Below are positions 16,857 to 27,219 of a DNA stretch of 64,000 bases, piece after piece. The notes beneath the pieces are model-generated. The model ran no database searches, had not been told where the DNA came from, and saw only the letters and a list, made by a program, of their open reading frames with translations. Origin of the DNA: Rivularia sp. T60_A2020_040 (lineage in GTDB: Bacteria > Cyanobacteriota > Cyanobacteriia > Cyanobacteriales > Nostocaceae); the NCBI GenBank assembly GCA_015272215.1, contig JACYMD010000093.1:124001-188000 (forward strand), given 5' to 3'. Position numbers and translations under genes: made by a program. How positions within the stretch are numbered: position 1 is the stretch's first letter; every line of letters starts with the position of its first letter.

Positions 16857-19800
16857 ATCTTCTTCAATAACTGCATCACGGTCAAGTATTAATAAATTGC
16901 GGAGTTGATCGGTATCCATTTCGGTTAACCATTCTTCACCTGCACCTACAACTTGTTCTGCTAATTGTTTTTTACTTTCAATCATGTCGTGAATTTTTTC
17001 TTCTAAAGTACCAGTACAAACAAATTTATGTACCTGTACATTTTTTGTTTGACCGATACGAAATACCCTGTCTGTAGCTTGATTTTCTACTGCGGGATTC
17101 CACCATCTATCGAAGTGAAATACATGATTTGCACGAGTTAAATTTAAGCCGACACCACCTGCTTTTAAGGAAAGAATCATTACTTGCGGACCTTGCGGAT
17201 CTTGTTGAAAACGGTCTACCATTTCATCGCGTTGTTTTTTACTTGTACTACCATATAAAAATAATGTTTCTCGGTTAAAATGCTTTTCTAAATAGGGTTT
17301 GAGTAACTTACCCCACTCCGCAAATTGAGTGAAAATTAAAGCGCGATCGCCATTTAATATTACTTCTTCTAACATCTCTTCTAAACGCTGAAGTTTTGCA
17401 GAATCATGGTGTTCTAATTTATCTTTTTTCAAGTATTGGGCTGGGTGATTACAAATTTGTTTTAATTTCACAAGTAAACCTAAAATCATTCCTCGACGTT
17501 GCAATCCTTCTGCATCATCAATTTGGCTTAAGGAATCTTCTACTACTTGTTGATACAGCTTTGCTTGTTCGGGAGTTAAACCACAAAAAACAGTCATTTC
17601 TTGTTTTTCTGGTAAATCTTGAATGATATCGCGGTCTGTTTTTAAGCGACGTAAAATAAAAGGTTGAACTAAGGAACGCAATTGTGATAAGGAAGAAGTA
17701 TCGCCATATTTTTCAATTGGCATAGCAAATCTTCGCTGAAAAAATTGTCGATTTCCTAAATATCCGGGATTTAAAAAATCCATAATCGACCACAATTCCT
17801 GTAGTCTATTTTCTACTGGTGTACCCGTTAAAGCAATCCGAAATTCTGGTTCTAACTGTCGTACTGCTTGCGATTGTTTTGCTTCTGGATTCTTAATATT
17901 TTGAGCTTCATCTAAAGCAATTATCTGCCAAGAAATATCTTGCAATGACTTTAAATCACGATGAACTAATGAGTAGCTGGTAATTACGATATTTGTGTTT
18001 TTAACAGCATTTTGAAATGCCTTCCCTTTTGGACGTTTATCGCCGTGATATTGTAAAACTTTGAGGTTTGGCGCAAATTTTTTGACTTCCCGTTCCCAGT
18101 TTCCTAATACGGAAGTCGGACAAACTAATAATATGGGATTTTCTAAGGCTGATTGTTCTTGGAGATGCAGTAGAAAAGCGATGAATTGAATGGTTTTCCC
18201 CAAACCCATATCATCTGCTAAACAAGCACCTAAACCCCAACGTTCCAAAAATGACAGCCAAGACATTCCTCGTCGTTGATATGGTCGCAGTTCTCCGCGA
18301 AAATTCGTAGGTGTCGGTAGCGATTCTATCTCTTGATTATCTGTGAGATTTGTAATTAACTCCTGCAATGCTCCAGATGCTTCAAAGCTGACGACGGGTA
18401 ATTTTTCAATAGTCTGGGTATCTCCGGAACCCAATCGCAGCGCATCTTCTAAAGACAGCGCCATTTTATCTTTTCTACCAGCAAAGAATGTCTGGGCTGT
18501 TTTGATATCTTGGGGACGCAATTCTACCCATTCACCGTTGATTTCTACTAAGGGACTGTTTAAGGCTACAAGTTTGTCAAACTGCTGTTTAGAAAGAGTT
18601 TGTCCCCCGATTGCTAATTCCCATTGGAAATTAAGCAAACTTTGTAAACCCAAACGTTCGGTTTTTTTGGGTGTTTGAGCGCTGACTTTTAAACCCAAAC
18701 GATTTGCCCAGCCATCACGATTTGCTAAGCTTGGAGGTAATACTACGCCTAAACCGTTATCTTCAAAGCGCCAAGTTACCGACTTAATAAAATCATATGC
18801 TTGCATCGGTTCAAGACGACAAGATTTAGGTAATGCAGTATCTAAACTAGGTGCAACGATTGGATAAAGTCGCGAAGCTAAACCTAAACCTCGTAAAAAT
18901 GTTTCTTGGGGCTTGTCAATAATCCGATTTTGGTAAACTAACCGCTCAACCGGATGATTCCAAATAGTTTGTGCATCTAATAAAAATTCTTGATCATCAA
19001 TCGCTTGCAGATAATACTCTAATAACCATTCAGTTTCCCCTGATTTTGGAGTCCGCAATACAAAACAAGTGCGGAAAAGACTCCTTTGTCCAAGTTGGTT
19101 TTGTAAAGGCATTGTCCAAGCATTCAGCGCTGCTTCTAACCTTTCAACTTCCGGGGTATCTGCACTAATTGAGTTTTTATTACTTGTCAACGAATGTAAC
19201 CATTGTCGGACTACAGATGGTACAGATGCTAGCAATCGAGTTTCTGCTGATGAAAGAGAATTTACCATGGTTCGCACTTGAGCATCTATGGTTTGATTCA
19301 GAAAATCTATCAGTAGTTGTTCGGATTCCGGTGGTAAATTAATTGATGGGTAATCATTCTCCCCAGTTTCTCCTTGATATACCCGACATGACAAAGGCAT
19401 CAATCGCGAATATTTATCCAATCGACTTCCGTCAACGGCACTATCTAGAAGTGCTTCCCAACTAGCAATTTTAAACTTACCCGATGTATCAATTTTGGGT
19501 AAAAATTTGCATCTAGCAATTAAATCTAAACTCCAGCGAGCAATTTGCGACCAAAAACGTAAGTCTCCTCCGATAAAAGTTTGCTCATCATCGGCAACAT
19601 TCATCGGTAAGGAAGTTAAAAATTTGATTGTCTCCCTGGGGTTCAAACAAAAACCATTCACTTGCCAAGGTTGCAAATATTGTGGTTTGTCTGTTTCTTC
19701 TTGATTAATTCCTGAATGTAGCGGGTATATAATATTAATTTCCGCTTTCTTTTTCTTTTTCTTTTCTGGTTGAGGAATATGAGTCGGTAAAGCAACGACA

Positions 19801-20090
19801 ATAGACGATGCAGGCAAAGTTAGATCATCACTAGCTGTAGATTTGGTTTTTTTCCTTGACTTGACGTTTGAATTTTCAGTTTGAGCTTTTACCCATTCGT
19901 CAGGAATTGCAAGATTACGAGAACGCAATAAATCTAATAATTCTAACGGTGTCATCGCTCCATGATGAGACTGCACACCCATTAATTCATCTTCATTAGA
20001 ATCGGTATTTATCGAACGCCAAGTTTCTCCCCAGACGAAAAAACAGCTACCTTGACCTCGTAGTAACCAACTACCGTGTAAAATTGCCAT
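16851..20090 (-). CDS. SNF2-family DEAD/DEAH-like ATPase (Rad54/HepA-type)
   Basis: 1079 residues. The N-terminal ~580 residues carry the bacterial SNF2-associated region with a Lys-rich spacer (EKKKKKKAEINI near 110). The ATPase core begins with LRPYQRRGMSWL, then DDMGLGKT (motif I), DEAQNIKNP (motif II), ALTGTPVENR (III), and the C-terminal lobe ends with HFDRWWNPAVENQATDR and FRIGQ (V/VI). All motifs look intact. A dsDNA translocase rather than a strand-separating helicase, by family. Paired with the downstream SWIM protein, a combination widespread in bacteria and cyanobacteria. Confidence 0.93.
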   Translation of the reverse strand: MAILHGSWLLRGQGSCFFVWGETWRSINTDSNEDELMGVQSHHGAMTPLELLDLLRSRNLAIPDEWVKAQTENSNVKSRKKTKSTASDDLTLPASSIVVALPTHIPQPEKKKKKKAEINIIYPLHSGINQEETDKPQYLQPWQVNGFCLNPRETIKFLTSLPMNVADDEQTFIGGDLRFWSQIARWSLDLIARCKFLPKIDTSGKFKIASWEALLDSAVDGSRLDKYSRLMPLSCRVYQGETGENDYPSINLPPESEQLLIDFLNQTIDAQVRTMVNSLSSAETRLLASVPSVVRQWLHSLTSNKNSISADTPEVERLEAALNAWTMPLQNQLGQRSLFRTCFVLRTPKSGETEWLLEYYLQAIDDQEFLLDAQTIWNHPVERLVYQNRIIDKPQETFLRGLGLASRLYPIVAPSLDTALPKSCRLEPMQAYDFIKSVTWRFEDNGLGVVLPPSLANRDGWANRLGLKVSAQTPKKTERLGLQSLLNFQWELAIGGQTLSKQQFDKLVALNSPLVEINGEWVELRPQDIKTAQTFFAGRKDKMALSLEDALRLGSGDTQTIEKLPVVSFEASGALQELITNLTDNQEIESLPTPTNFRGELRPYQRRGMSWLSFLERWGLGACLADDMGLGKTIQFIAFLLHLQEQSALENPILLVCPTSVLGNWEREVKKFAPNLKVLQYHGDKRPKGKAFQNAVKNTNIVITSYSLVHRDLKSLQDISWQIIALDEAQNIKNPEAKQSQAVRQLEPEFRIALTGTPVENRLQELWSIMDFLNPGYLGNRQFFQRRFAMPIEKYGDTSSLSQLRSLVQPFILRRLKTDRDIIQDLPEKQEMTVFCGLTPEQAKLYQQVVEDSLSQIDDAEGLQRRGMILGLLVKLKQICNHPAQYLKKDKLEHHDSAKLQRLEEMLEEVILNGDRALIFTQFAEWGKLLKPYLEKHFNRETLFLYGSTSKKQRDEMVDRFQQDPQGPQVMILSLKAGGVGLNLTRANHVFHFDRWWNPAVENQATDRVFRIGQTKNVQVHKFVCTGTLEEKIHDMIESKKQLAEQVVGAGEEWLTEMDTDQLRNLLILDRDAVIEEDS

Positions 20091-20737
20091 ATGCCAACAA
20101 CAGTTAAATTACTGTAGAACTAATACTTTTTACCAATTGATTCTGATGATTCTCAAAAAAGTGTGATTTTTTAGTTGATATTCTCAAGCTATATTCAGAG
20201 CTTATAAAAACTTATTAAATACAAAATAAATCAATATTCTTGGCGACTAGAAGTCGCGGCTATAGAAACCGGCACCCACCGTCAGGTGGATTTACAATCT
20301 GCCTTTCGGGACGAAAGCTTGTGTAGTCGCCTTCGCTGAGCTTGTCCATCCTCTAAGATACAATCAAACTCAATATTTATTTTCGCGATCGCAACAAACA
20401 ATCCCTGATCTTAAATAATAATCTTAGCTAATTTAGAAAACTTTAGCCTCATCGGATTTGATTTTTCTGGCGTTTATTTGCATAACATACATCAAAAAGC
20501 TATTTTTTCGGTTCAATTAAAGCCTACTGTTGTAAAGCATAACTCGATCGAGGTTAACAAAAATGAATTTACCCCTAGGAGTGAAGAGCGAATACTCAAA
20601 CAAAGTAAAAAAACGATATATTGATGTATACTCGTCCATCAAGGCAACTGATTTATAAGTTACTGCGGCAAGCAAGAGAGCATAAATGTTAGGATTGCCA
20701 CTGAGAGCGAATAGTGCATAGAAGGAAAAAAAACTGA
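20091..20737. other. Intergenic region SNF2-pnp with a dispersed repeat
   Basis: 647 bp between divergent genes. At 20242-20331 it has an inverted-repeat element whose ends are ggcgact / agtcgcc, containing cccaccgtcaggtgg; similar modules occur near 45310-45420 and 57790-57830. An open frame on the minus strand (20517-20882) runs into pnp and is not credible. The pnp promoter should lie at about 20550-20700; no clear site was identified. Confidence 0.6.
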
Positions 20738-22891
20738 ATGGAAGAATTTGAAAAGTCAATATCCTTTGACGGACGGGATATTCGGCTGAAAGTTGGCTTG
20801 TTAGCTCCCCAGGCTGGCGGGTCTGTAATGATACAATCTGGGGATACAGCAGTATTAGTGACGGCGACGCGATCGCAAGCAAGACAAGGTATTGATTTTC
20901 TACCTTTAACTGTAGATTACGAAGAAAGATTATATTCAGCAGGTAGAATCCCTGGAGGAATTCTCAGAAGAGAAGGAAGACCTCCAGAAAAAGCAACTCT
21001 TACCAGTCGTTTGATTGATCGTCCTTTACGTCCTTTGTTCCCTTCTTGGTTACGAGATGACTTGCAAGTTATAGCAGTCACTCTTTCGGTAGATGAGCAA
21101 GTACCGCCGGATGTGCTAGCAGTTACTGGTGCAAGTATTGCGACCTTATTAGCAAAAATTCCCTTCAACGGACCGATGGCTGCGGTACGGGTTGGTTTGG
21201 TAGGAGATGATTTTGTGATTAATCCTACCTATGCAGAAGCTAGTGCTGGAGATTTGGATTTAATTGTCGCAGGTTCCCCCGATGGTGTAATCATGGTGGA
21301 AGCGGGAGCTAATCAGTTACCAGAACAAGATATTATCGAAGCGATTGAATTTGGTTACGAAGCGGTACAAGATTTAATCCAAGCACAACTTGATTTACTA
21401 GCAGAACTAGGCATCGAAATTGTTAGCGAAGAACGACCCGAAGTAGACACCACTTTAGAAACATTTATTCGCGATCGTGCTACTGATAGCATCAAAAAAA
21501 TTCTGTCACAATTCGATTTTACTAAAACCGAACGTGATCAAGCTTTGGATGTGGTAAAAGCTGAAATTTCCTCTTCAATTGAGGAGTTACCAGAGGAAGA
21601 CTCGATTCGAGTTGCAGCAAGCGAAGATAGTAAGGCACTTGATAATACTTTTAAAGCCATAACTAAAAAGTTGATGCGCCGTCAAATCGTTGAAGATAAT
21701 GTTCGCGTTGATGGTCGTAAACTCGATCAAGTTCGTCCAGTATCCTGCCAAGTAGATATTTTGCCAAAACGAGTTCACGGTAGCGGTTTATTTAACCGAG
21801 GACTCACCCAAGTGCTGTCTATTTGTACCTTGGGAACACCCGGAGATGCTCAAAACTTAAACGACGACCTACAACCAGACCAGCAAAAGCATTACTTACA
21901 CCATTATAACTTCCCACCATATTCCGTTGGGGAAACCAAACCGTTACGTCCCCCCGGACGCAGAGAAATTGGTCACGGTGCGCTAGCAGAACGAGCTTTA
22001 TTGCCTGTATTACCAGCAAAGAGTGAATTTCCCTACGTACTTCGAGTCGTATCCGAGGTGCTTTCTTCTAACGGTTCTACATCAATGGGTTCAGTTTGTG
22101 CTTCAACTTTAGCGTTGATGGATGCAGGCGTACCTATTAAGAAACCCGTTAGTGGTGCGGCGATGGGTTTAATAAAAGAAGAAGATGGCTTCCGTGTTTT
22201 GACGGATATCCAGGGTATAGAAGATTTCTTGGGTGACATGGACTTTAAAGTCGCCGGTACCGATACTGGTATTACCGCACTGCAAATGGACATGAAAATT
22301 TCTGGTTTATCTCTGGAGATTATCGCTCAAGCTATTCATCAAGCCAAAGATGCGCGATTGCACATTTTGGAAAAGATGCTTGTCTGTATCGATAAACCGC
22401 GTGAAGAAATGTCACCCTTTGCTCCACGGTTATTAACCATCAAAATTGATTCCGATATGATCGGTTTGGTGATTGGTCCTGGAGGTAAAACCATCAAGGG
22501 AATTACTGAAGAGACAGGTGCCACAATTGACATACAAGACGATGGTACCGTGACAATTGCCGCCGTGGATGAGAATAAAGCGAAAAAGGCTCGCTTGATC
22601 ATTCAATCAATGACGCGCAAGCTGAATGAAGGCGACGTTTACGCTGGTAGAGTAACTCGAATTATCCCAATTGGTGCCTTTGTCGAGTTTTTACCCGGTA
22701 AAGAAGGGATGATTCACATTTCCCAACTAGCCGACTATCGAGTTGGTAAAGTTGAAGATGAAGTTGCTGTTGGCGATGAAGTAATTGTCAAAGTTAGGGA
22801 ACTTGACAGCAAAGGAAGGATAAATCTTACCCGCTTAGGCATTCATCCAGAACAAGCCGCTGCGGCACGAGAAGCAGCCACTAACGCTTAA
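20738..22891 (+). CDS. pnp: Polyribonucleotide nucleotidyltransferase (PNPase)
   Basis: Phosphorolytic 3'-5' exoribonuclease and RNA polymerase, 717 residues. Domain order seen: RNase PH 1 (from residue 1), all-helical linker (about 230-310), RNase PH 2 (with [17 protein letters not shown]), KH ([18 protein letters not shown], GxxG intact), and S1 ([20 protein letters not shown]) at the C-terminus. In cyanobacteria PNPase handles both RNA decay and tailing. Start chosen at the ATG after a GAAGGA-like site. Confidence 0.98.
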   Translation: MEEFEKSISFDGRDIRLKVGLLAPQAGGSVMIQSGDTAVLVTATRSQARQGIDFLPLTVDYEERLYSAGRIPGGILRREGRPPEKATLTSRLIDRPLRPLFPSWLRDDLQVIAVTLSVDEQVPPDVLAVTGASIATLLAKIPFNGPMAAVRVGLVGDDFVINPTYAEASAGDLDLIVAGSPDGVIMVEAGANQLPEQDIIEAIEFGYEAVQDLIQAQLDLLAELGIEIVSEERPEVDTTLETFIRDRATDSIKKILSQFDFTKTERDQALDVVKAEISSSIEELPEEDSIRVAASEDSKALDNTFKAITKKLMRRQIVEDNVRVDGRKLDQVRPVSCQVDILPKRVHGSGLFNRGLTQVLSICTLGTPGDAQNLNDDLQPDQQKHYLHHYNFPPYSVGETKPLRPPGRREIGHGALAERALLPVLPAKSEFPYVLRVVSEVLSSNGSTSMGSVCASTLALMDAGVPIKKPVSGAAMGLIKEEDGFRVLTDIQGIEDFLGDMDFKVAGTDTGITALQMDMKISGLSLEIIAQAIHQAKDARLHILEKMLVCIDKPREEMSPFAPRLLTIKIDSDMIGLVIGPGGKTIKGITEETGATIDIQDDGTVTIAAVDENKAKKARLIIQSMTRKLNEGDVYAGRVTRIIPIGAFVEFLPGKEGMIHISQLADYRVGKVEDEVAVGDEVIVKVRELDSKGRINLTRLGIHPEQAAAAREAATNA

Positions 22892-23339
22892 ACGGTCGGG
22901 ATTTTAGATTTTAAGGACACTTCGTTGCTGCAATTGCCACCGAGCGATCGCAAATTTTAGCAATCCGGAGCAGCAGTTTTACTAAGTGTCTGGGCTCGCG
23001 AATTGATCGCAAATCTAAAATCCGCGTTGTAATTTGCAAGAAAACATTAGGCAGAGTCCTCACCTACAATGAAGTTTAGGTGGGGTAAGCCAGAAAAATC
23101 ATCGAGTGATTACATCAAAAAAATTTTGGCATTTTAAATTTACTTTCTTTTCTTACCTGTGCGGCTTGGGTTACTTCATAAATTTTTTAAAGCCATTTAT
23201 ACTTGAGATTTAAGTTATGTTAACGATAGGATTTAGACAACATTAGTGAAAAAATCTCCCTAACTCTGCTTGATAAATGGGGGCTTGTGTAAATCCTTTT
23301 ATAGTAAAAATTATTAACCAGTCAATATTGCAATCAATC
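22892..23339. other. Intergenic region after pnp
   Basis: About 450 bp with fragments of the ttttaga repeat (22901-22920 and around 23008), a HIP1-like gcgatcgc at 22944, and no tRNA. No obvious U-tract terminator for pnp was found by eye. Confidence 0.5.
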
Positions 23340-23603
23340 GTGAGTTCTAAACGACTACCGAAAACTACAGCCCACGTGCGAATTACCCGACAATCCTGGC
23401 AAAACAGTCTATTAGAAGGTGAAGTCAAAGCGGGTGAGTTTGAATGGCAATTTCAATGGCATTTTAGTCAAGCTGAGTTGTCAATTACACCTTCTCAAGG
23501 TCGAGCATTAATCAAAGAACCTCTCAGCCGCTTTTTAGAACAAAAGGATTATCAACTCGAACCGGGAGGAGATTACGTTTTTACCATTCGCTCTGAAATT
23601 TAA
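23340..23603 (+). CDS. Cyanobacterial conserved protein (DUF3146-like)
   Basis: About 87 residues from the GTG at 23340 (MSSKRLPKTTAHVRITRQSW...). The frame is open up to an ATG at 23277, but the conserved part, as I recall the family, starts at SKRLPxTTAHVRIT, so the shorter start is preferred. Small beta-rich protein with EGEVKAGEFEWQFQWHF and a conserved ending YQLEPGGDYVFTIRSE. Function unknown. Lies downstream of pnp on the same strand without tight linkage. Confidence 0.75.
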   Translation: MSSKRLPKTTAHVRITRQSWQNSLLEGEVKAGEFEWQFQWHFSQAELSITPSQGRALIKEPLSRFLEQKDYQLEPGGDYVFTIRSEI

Positions 23604-23653
23604 ATTAATCAAAAATCAACAACGATCAATTATCAATTAGAAGTTTTAAATTC

Positions 23654-23736
23654 ATAACTCCGGTGGTAGTAACTCCTAACTCCCGTAGAGTACAGACGTA
23701 GCAATACGCCCCGTCTCTACAAAACTAACTCCTAAC
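23654..23736. repeat. Dispersed repeat with gtagagacg arms (copy inverted to 10466-10537)
   Basis: Reverse complement reads gttaggagttag...gtagagacggggcgtattgctacgtctgtac...ggagttat, matching the copy near 10.5 kb. It starts directly after the stop codon of the YqgF-like gene. Confidence 0.8.
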
Positions 23737-24171
23737 CTACTCAGTCAAGCGATTAAGATATCTTTCAATTAGCAAAATGGCAACAATATCATCTATAGGG
23801 CGTGGTGGAGTTCGCATCCCTTTGGGTAATAGTTTGGTTAATCCTTTGGGTGGGTACATTAACCAATAGCGATCGCGTGCTTCCAAACTTGTATACCGCT
23901 CGTCTATTAAAATAATATTTACCGTCGGGGATAAATTTTCTTGTATTTGTTGTTTCCAAAGTTTTGCTGTAGTTTGATCTCCCATTACTAACAACGAAAT
24001 TGGATATTTTTGATACAAACTTTTAATAGTGGCGATCGCTGTTGATGAGGATACAACTTCGTGATATTGTAGTTGTCTATCAAGTCCCATCACGGCTACA
24101 CCGCACTTATCTCGACCGGGATCAAAACCTAAAATCACCGAGTCGGAAGGTGAAAATTTACGGGAATTCAT
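23737..24171 (-). CDS. YqgF/RuvX-like RNase H-fold nuclease
   Basis: 144 residues of RNase H fold. Seen: first acidic motif GFDPGRDKCGVAV, DERYTSLEAR, and the last acidic motif PIDDIVAILLIERYL. The fold matches the YqgF group (pre-16S rRNA processing or Holliday-junction resolvase-like). The N-terminus differs from canonical RuvX, so this may be the second cyanobacterial paralogue whose role is unassigned. Start at ATG 24171. The stop is followed directly by repeat DNA. Confidence 0.8.
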   Translation of the reverse strand: MNSRKFSPSDSVILGFDPGRDKCGVAVMGLDRQLQYHEVVSSSTAIATIKSLYQKYPISLLVMGDQTTAKLWKQQIQENLSPTVNIILIDERYTSLEARDRYWLMYPPKGLTKLLPKGMRTPPRPIDDIVAILLIERYLNRLTE

Positions 24172-24183
24172 ATAAAATCAGGT

Positions 24184-24258
24184 TTAAGGTCTAAGGTCAA
24201 AGGTTAAAGGTCAAAGGTTAAAGGTCAAAGGTTTTAATTCCCTATTCCCTATTCCCTA
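24184..24258. repeat. Heptamer array aaggtca/aaggtta
   Basis: Seven or more 7-bp units upstream of the YqgF-like gene, followed by ccctatt units. Confidence 0.8.
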
Positions 24259-24274
24259 CAAGAAACTGAATTTT

Positions 24275-25786
24275 TTAAGTACTAAATATTATTTTCCCAT
24301 TCAAAATTGCCACTAGTTTAACTTTTAATGGTCCGGCTCTGTAAGTATCTTGAGCAGCAACGGCTTTAATATCTAATGATTGATTATACTGCCGTAATAA
24401 AGCTACAAATCGAATAAAAGTACCTTCTATTTGAATATTTTCTAAAATACCAGCATTACGGGCGCGAAATTGGGAGGCTGAAATTAATAACTCCAGTCGC
24501 TGTCTGATCTGATCTGGTGTCATGGTTTGAGGATCTGCTGTTGTGGTAGCTAGCACTTCACCTCTTTGAAATACTATTTCGTTAGTTGCTGCGTCTGCAA
24601 AAAATTCGATGCGCTTTTCTCCTCTCACATAGTTACCTGCGGAAAAGATTCGCACCACGTATTCTCTACCGTCATCAATCTGTTTGCTCAATTGCTCAAT
24701 TTGTTGTGCAGTAGCAAATAAAATTGATTGCTGATCGTTTTTGCCAGAGTTACTTCCGGGTTCGCTTAATTGTTGAATAGCTGAACGGTTGGCGGATTGC
24801 AATAACTTAATTACCGCTTGCTCTGCTGCTTCGGGTTTTTCGACACTAACTACTGCTTCAGCAATAACTTGTCCCCTTACCAAAGCCAACTTACCCAAGC
24901 GTAAATCGCGATTGGATTGACCTAATTTTGTCAGTTGCTGTTCTAAAGAAGCTTGCTGTCTTTCTAAGTCCGAAAGACGAGCTTGCTTTTCGTTAATCAC
25001 TTTCTGACGCTGAGCAATCATTTTCTCCCGTGAAGCGATTTCTGAATTTCGCTCTTGGATTTGCTTATCAAGTTGAGCAATTTTTTGATCGCGCTTTTCA
25101 ATGGCTTCTTGACGTTTATCTAATTCGCGATCGCGTTTGTTGATGGCAGTTTCTGCTTGCTCTAGGGCTTGTTTCGCTTCTAGATATAGCCGCCGTCTTT
25201 CTGCCCTTAACTGCTTGATTTCCTTAATTTGGTTGTTTCTTTCATCAATGAGGCTTTGCAGTTCTTCAATGGCTTTTTTGTAGCGAATCGCAACTTGATT
25301 TAGTTTTGACTGAGTACCTTGCAATAAAGCTTGAGTGCGGGCTTGCTGCTTGAGGGTTTGATTGAGTTGGGCTTCAGTTTGACGTTGCTTGGTGTTTGCA
25401 GCTTGCAGAGAACGGTTAATTATCTGCAAATCTTGTTCGGCTTGCGCTTGCTGCTTCCTAGCTTGTTCTAACTCATTTTTAGTAATTTTTAAATTAGTCG
25501 TCGTACCTTCAAGTTGTTCTCGCTTCAGTCTTAAATCTCTTTGAATGTCCTCAAGCTCAAACACTCCCTTACGCAATCCTTCATCAACCAAAAATAAACT
25601 CGCTAAAGTTGATGCCGAAATACCTATTCCCGTGAGAATTGTCACTAAAACCGCAGTTTTTTTGGGACGCAGGTTGAACAATGAGAGGCGTTTTTTGCCC
25701 ACCCGTGTGCCAATGCGATCGCCTACGGTGGCAATTACTCCTCCCAAAATCAAAATTGCCGTTATGAGGATAAACGCGGTGGTCAT
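24275..25786 (-). CDS. DUF3084 coiled-coil membrane protein
   Basis: 503 residues. Two N-terminal hydrophobic segments (about 3-20 and 45-66) flank TRVGKKRLSLFNLRPKKTAV, the signature I associate with DUF3084. A very long Gln/Glu/Arg coiled coil (about 75-300) follows, then a globular C-terminal domain ending VKLVAILNGKIIFST. Found in essentially all cyanobacteria; function not established. Probably anchored in the inner membrane with the coiled coil in one compartment. Transcribed in the same direction as ntcA but 386 bp away. Confidence 0.88.
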   Translation of the reverse strand: MTTAFILITAILILGGVIATVGDRIGTRVGKKRLSLFNLRPKKTAVLVTILTGIGISASTLASLFLVDEGLRKGVFELEDIQRDLRLKREQLEGTTTNLKITKNELEQARKQQAQAEQDLQIINRSLQAANTKQRQTEAQLNQTLKQQARTQALLQGTQSKLNQVAIRYKKAIEELQSLIDERNNQIKEIKQLRAERRRLYLEAKQALEQAETAINKRDRELDKRQEAIEKRDQKIAQLDKQIQERNSEIASREKMIAQRQKVINEKQARLSDLERQQASLEQQLTKLGQSNRDLRLGKLALVRGQVIAEAVVSVEKPEAAEQAVIKLLQSANRSAIQQLSEPGSNSGKNDQQSILFATAQQIEQLSKQIDDGREYVVRIFSAGNYVRGEKRIEFFADAATNEIVFQRGEVLATTTADPQTMTPDQIRQRLELLISASQFRARNAGILENIQIEGTFIRFVALLRQYNQSLDIKAVAAQDTYRAGPLKVKLVAILNGKIIFST

Positions 25787-26172
25787 ATAATAATCGTGCC
25801 GAATTCATCCTTCTACATACAAGCCTACTACTTCCAGTTATTGTGTGTGGACAAAGGCAAATAAGGCAAGAGCTGAATATACTTTATTTTCAAGTTGACC
25901 TCACTTTATATTGCCAAAAGTCTCCAAACACCTCTAGGAATTTATTGGAAAATACAATTAAAAATTTTCAATAAATTTGGTAGCAGACTCAATTATGATT
26001 CATCTGCTACCAAAATAAAAGCATCTCTAATCTCAACTGGATAACTTCGTAGTTGTTGGTAAGATTATTTCAGATGTTTTTTTCACAATCAAATCAAGTT
26101 TACGGCGGAATTTGCCGCACTATTAATACCTCCAATTAACCTTTATTAGACGTTCAAGGACATCAAGCTGCT
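25787..26172. other. Intergenic region between ntcA and the DUF3084 gene
   Basis: 386 AT-rich bases with one strong inverted repeat (25976-26014), described separately. Otherwise nothing recognised; the DUF3084 promoter should be here. Confidence 0.5.
25976..26014 (-). terminator. Hairpin downstream of ntcA, possible terminator
   Basis: Perfect 12-bp arms tttggtagcaga / tctgctaccaaa around a 15-base loop, 160 bp after the ntcA stop. A U tract is lacking, so it may instead be an RNA-stabilising hairpin or a repeat. Confidence 0.4.
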
Positions 26173-26844
26173 TTAAGTAAATTGGCGACTTAAAGTAACT
26201 GGCTTATGTACAGTGATTTTCTTTTTGTGTATTGAAATCATCTTCTTTTCTCGTAAATCGCCTAACAATCTCGTAACGGTAACGCGAGTAGAACCAATTG
26301 CTTCGGCAATCGCTTGATGAGATAACTTTAAATCTATAGTTATGCCATCAGCGCAAGGAACTCCAAAATCTCGACACAGAATTAGTAAAAAACTTACTAA
26401 TCTAGAACCCATATCTCGGTGAGCAAGAGTTTCAATCATCATCTCTGTCTGTAATATCCGCGAAGAAAGTCCTCGCAGCATCAACATCGATAATTCGGGA
26501 TTTTCTTTGAGTGCTTGCTCTACTTGTTCAATTGGAGCCGAGAGTAATTCTACTGGCGTAAATGCTACTGAATGATAAAAACGATCTGATTTGTTTCCCG
26601 TCAATAAAGACAAAACTCCGAAAACGCTATTTTCTCGTAGTAGCGCCACCGTTATTTCTTCTCCTGCCTCGTACACCCTGGAGAGCTTCACGGCACCTTT
26701 AAGAAGAAAATAAACTCGTTCGGCTGGATCGCCCGGAAAAAATATAGTTTTATTGCGTTCAAAGGTTTCTACAACTGGTGGAAAAGCTCCAGTTGCCATT
26801 TGACGAAACACATTTGCGAGGGCTTTATCTTGCGTCACAATCAT
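26173..26844 (-). CDS. ntcA: Global nitrogen regulator NtcA
   Basis: CRP-family transcription factor controlling nitrogen assimilation and heterocyst differentiation; responds to 2-oxoglutarate and PipX. 223 residues from ATG at 26844 ([15 protein letters not shown]), the start used for Anabaena NtcA; a TTG six codons earlier is unlikely. N-terminal effector domain ([20 protein letters not shown]), dimerisation helix, C-terminal HTH ([24 protein letters not shown]). Almost identical to the Nostocales protein as I remember it. A GTA-N8-TAC box lies 88 bp upstream, consistent with autoregulation. Confidence 0.98.
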   Translation of the reverse strand: MIVTQDKALANVFRQMATGAFPPVVETFERNKTIFFPGDPAERVYFLLKGAVKLSRVYEAGEEITVALLRENSVFGVLSLLTGNKSDRFYHSVAFTPVELLSAPIEQVEQALKENPELSMLMLRGLSSRILQTEMMIETLAHRDMGSRLVSFLLILCRDFGVPCADGITIDLKLSHQAIAEAIGSTRVTVTRLLGDLREKKMISIHKKKITVHKPVTLSRQFT

Positions 26845-26845
26845 C

Positions 26846-27219
26846 TCCCTTCCCCTACCCAATGCCGGAAAAATAAAACAGATTACCGTATATTACACCC
26901 GAAAAATCAATATTGCATTGTTAACCTTTTTGTACTTTCCTATACTTAACCTGATAAACTCATTACTATTTGTTCATCATAATACATAATTTTTAGCTAT
27001 TGGATCTACTAATTTTTAAGACTTATTTAGCTAGTTGATATAAGTAAATATTTTTGATGAAGAAATATTTAAAATATCATAAAAAATCAGTGGTAAACAA
27101 AATATCATACTTTTAATAACATTGATTGCAACATCGGATAACTTGAATTTCAAAGTAAGAATTATCGGTCTAATATCTAGTATGCTCAACCATGAACCAT
27201 TATTAAATAGGTCACTTTT
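26846..27219. other. Divergent ntcA-fabI regulatory region
   Basis: AT-rich 374 bp holding the promoters of ntcA (minus) and fabI (plus). Apart from the NtcA box no other regulatory sequence was recognised. Confidence 0.5.
26932..26945 (-). promoter_or_regulatory. NtcA-binding box (GTA-N8-TAC) upstream of ntcA
   Basis: Minus strand reads GTATAGGAAAGTAC, an exact match to the GTAN8TAC consensus. A TAN3T-type -10 at the canonical ~22-base distance is not clear; TAATAT lies further down. The site is symmetrical, so it could also act toward fabI. Confidence 0.65.

Noticed and set aside
20242-20331. tRNA-like cloverleaf
   Set aside because: Inverted arms are present but no anticodon stem or T-loop (GTTCGAATC-like) sequence; it matches a dispersed repeat family instead.
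20517-20882. Minus-strand open frame across the pnp start
   Set aside because: It overlaps the first codons of pnp and has no family resemblance; shadow frame.
26845-26862. TTG start six codons upstream for NtcA
   Set aside because: Known NtcA proteins begin MIVTQDK; the ATG is preceded by a purine-rich stretch (gggaagggag).
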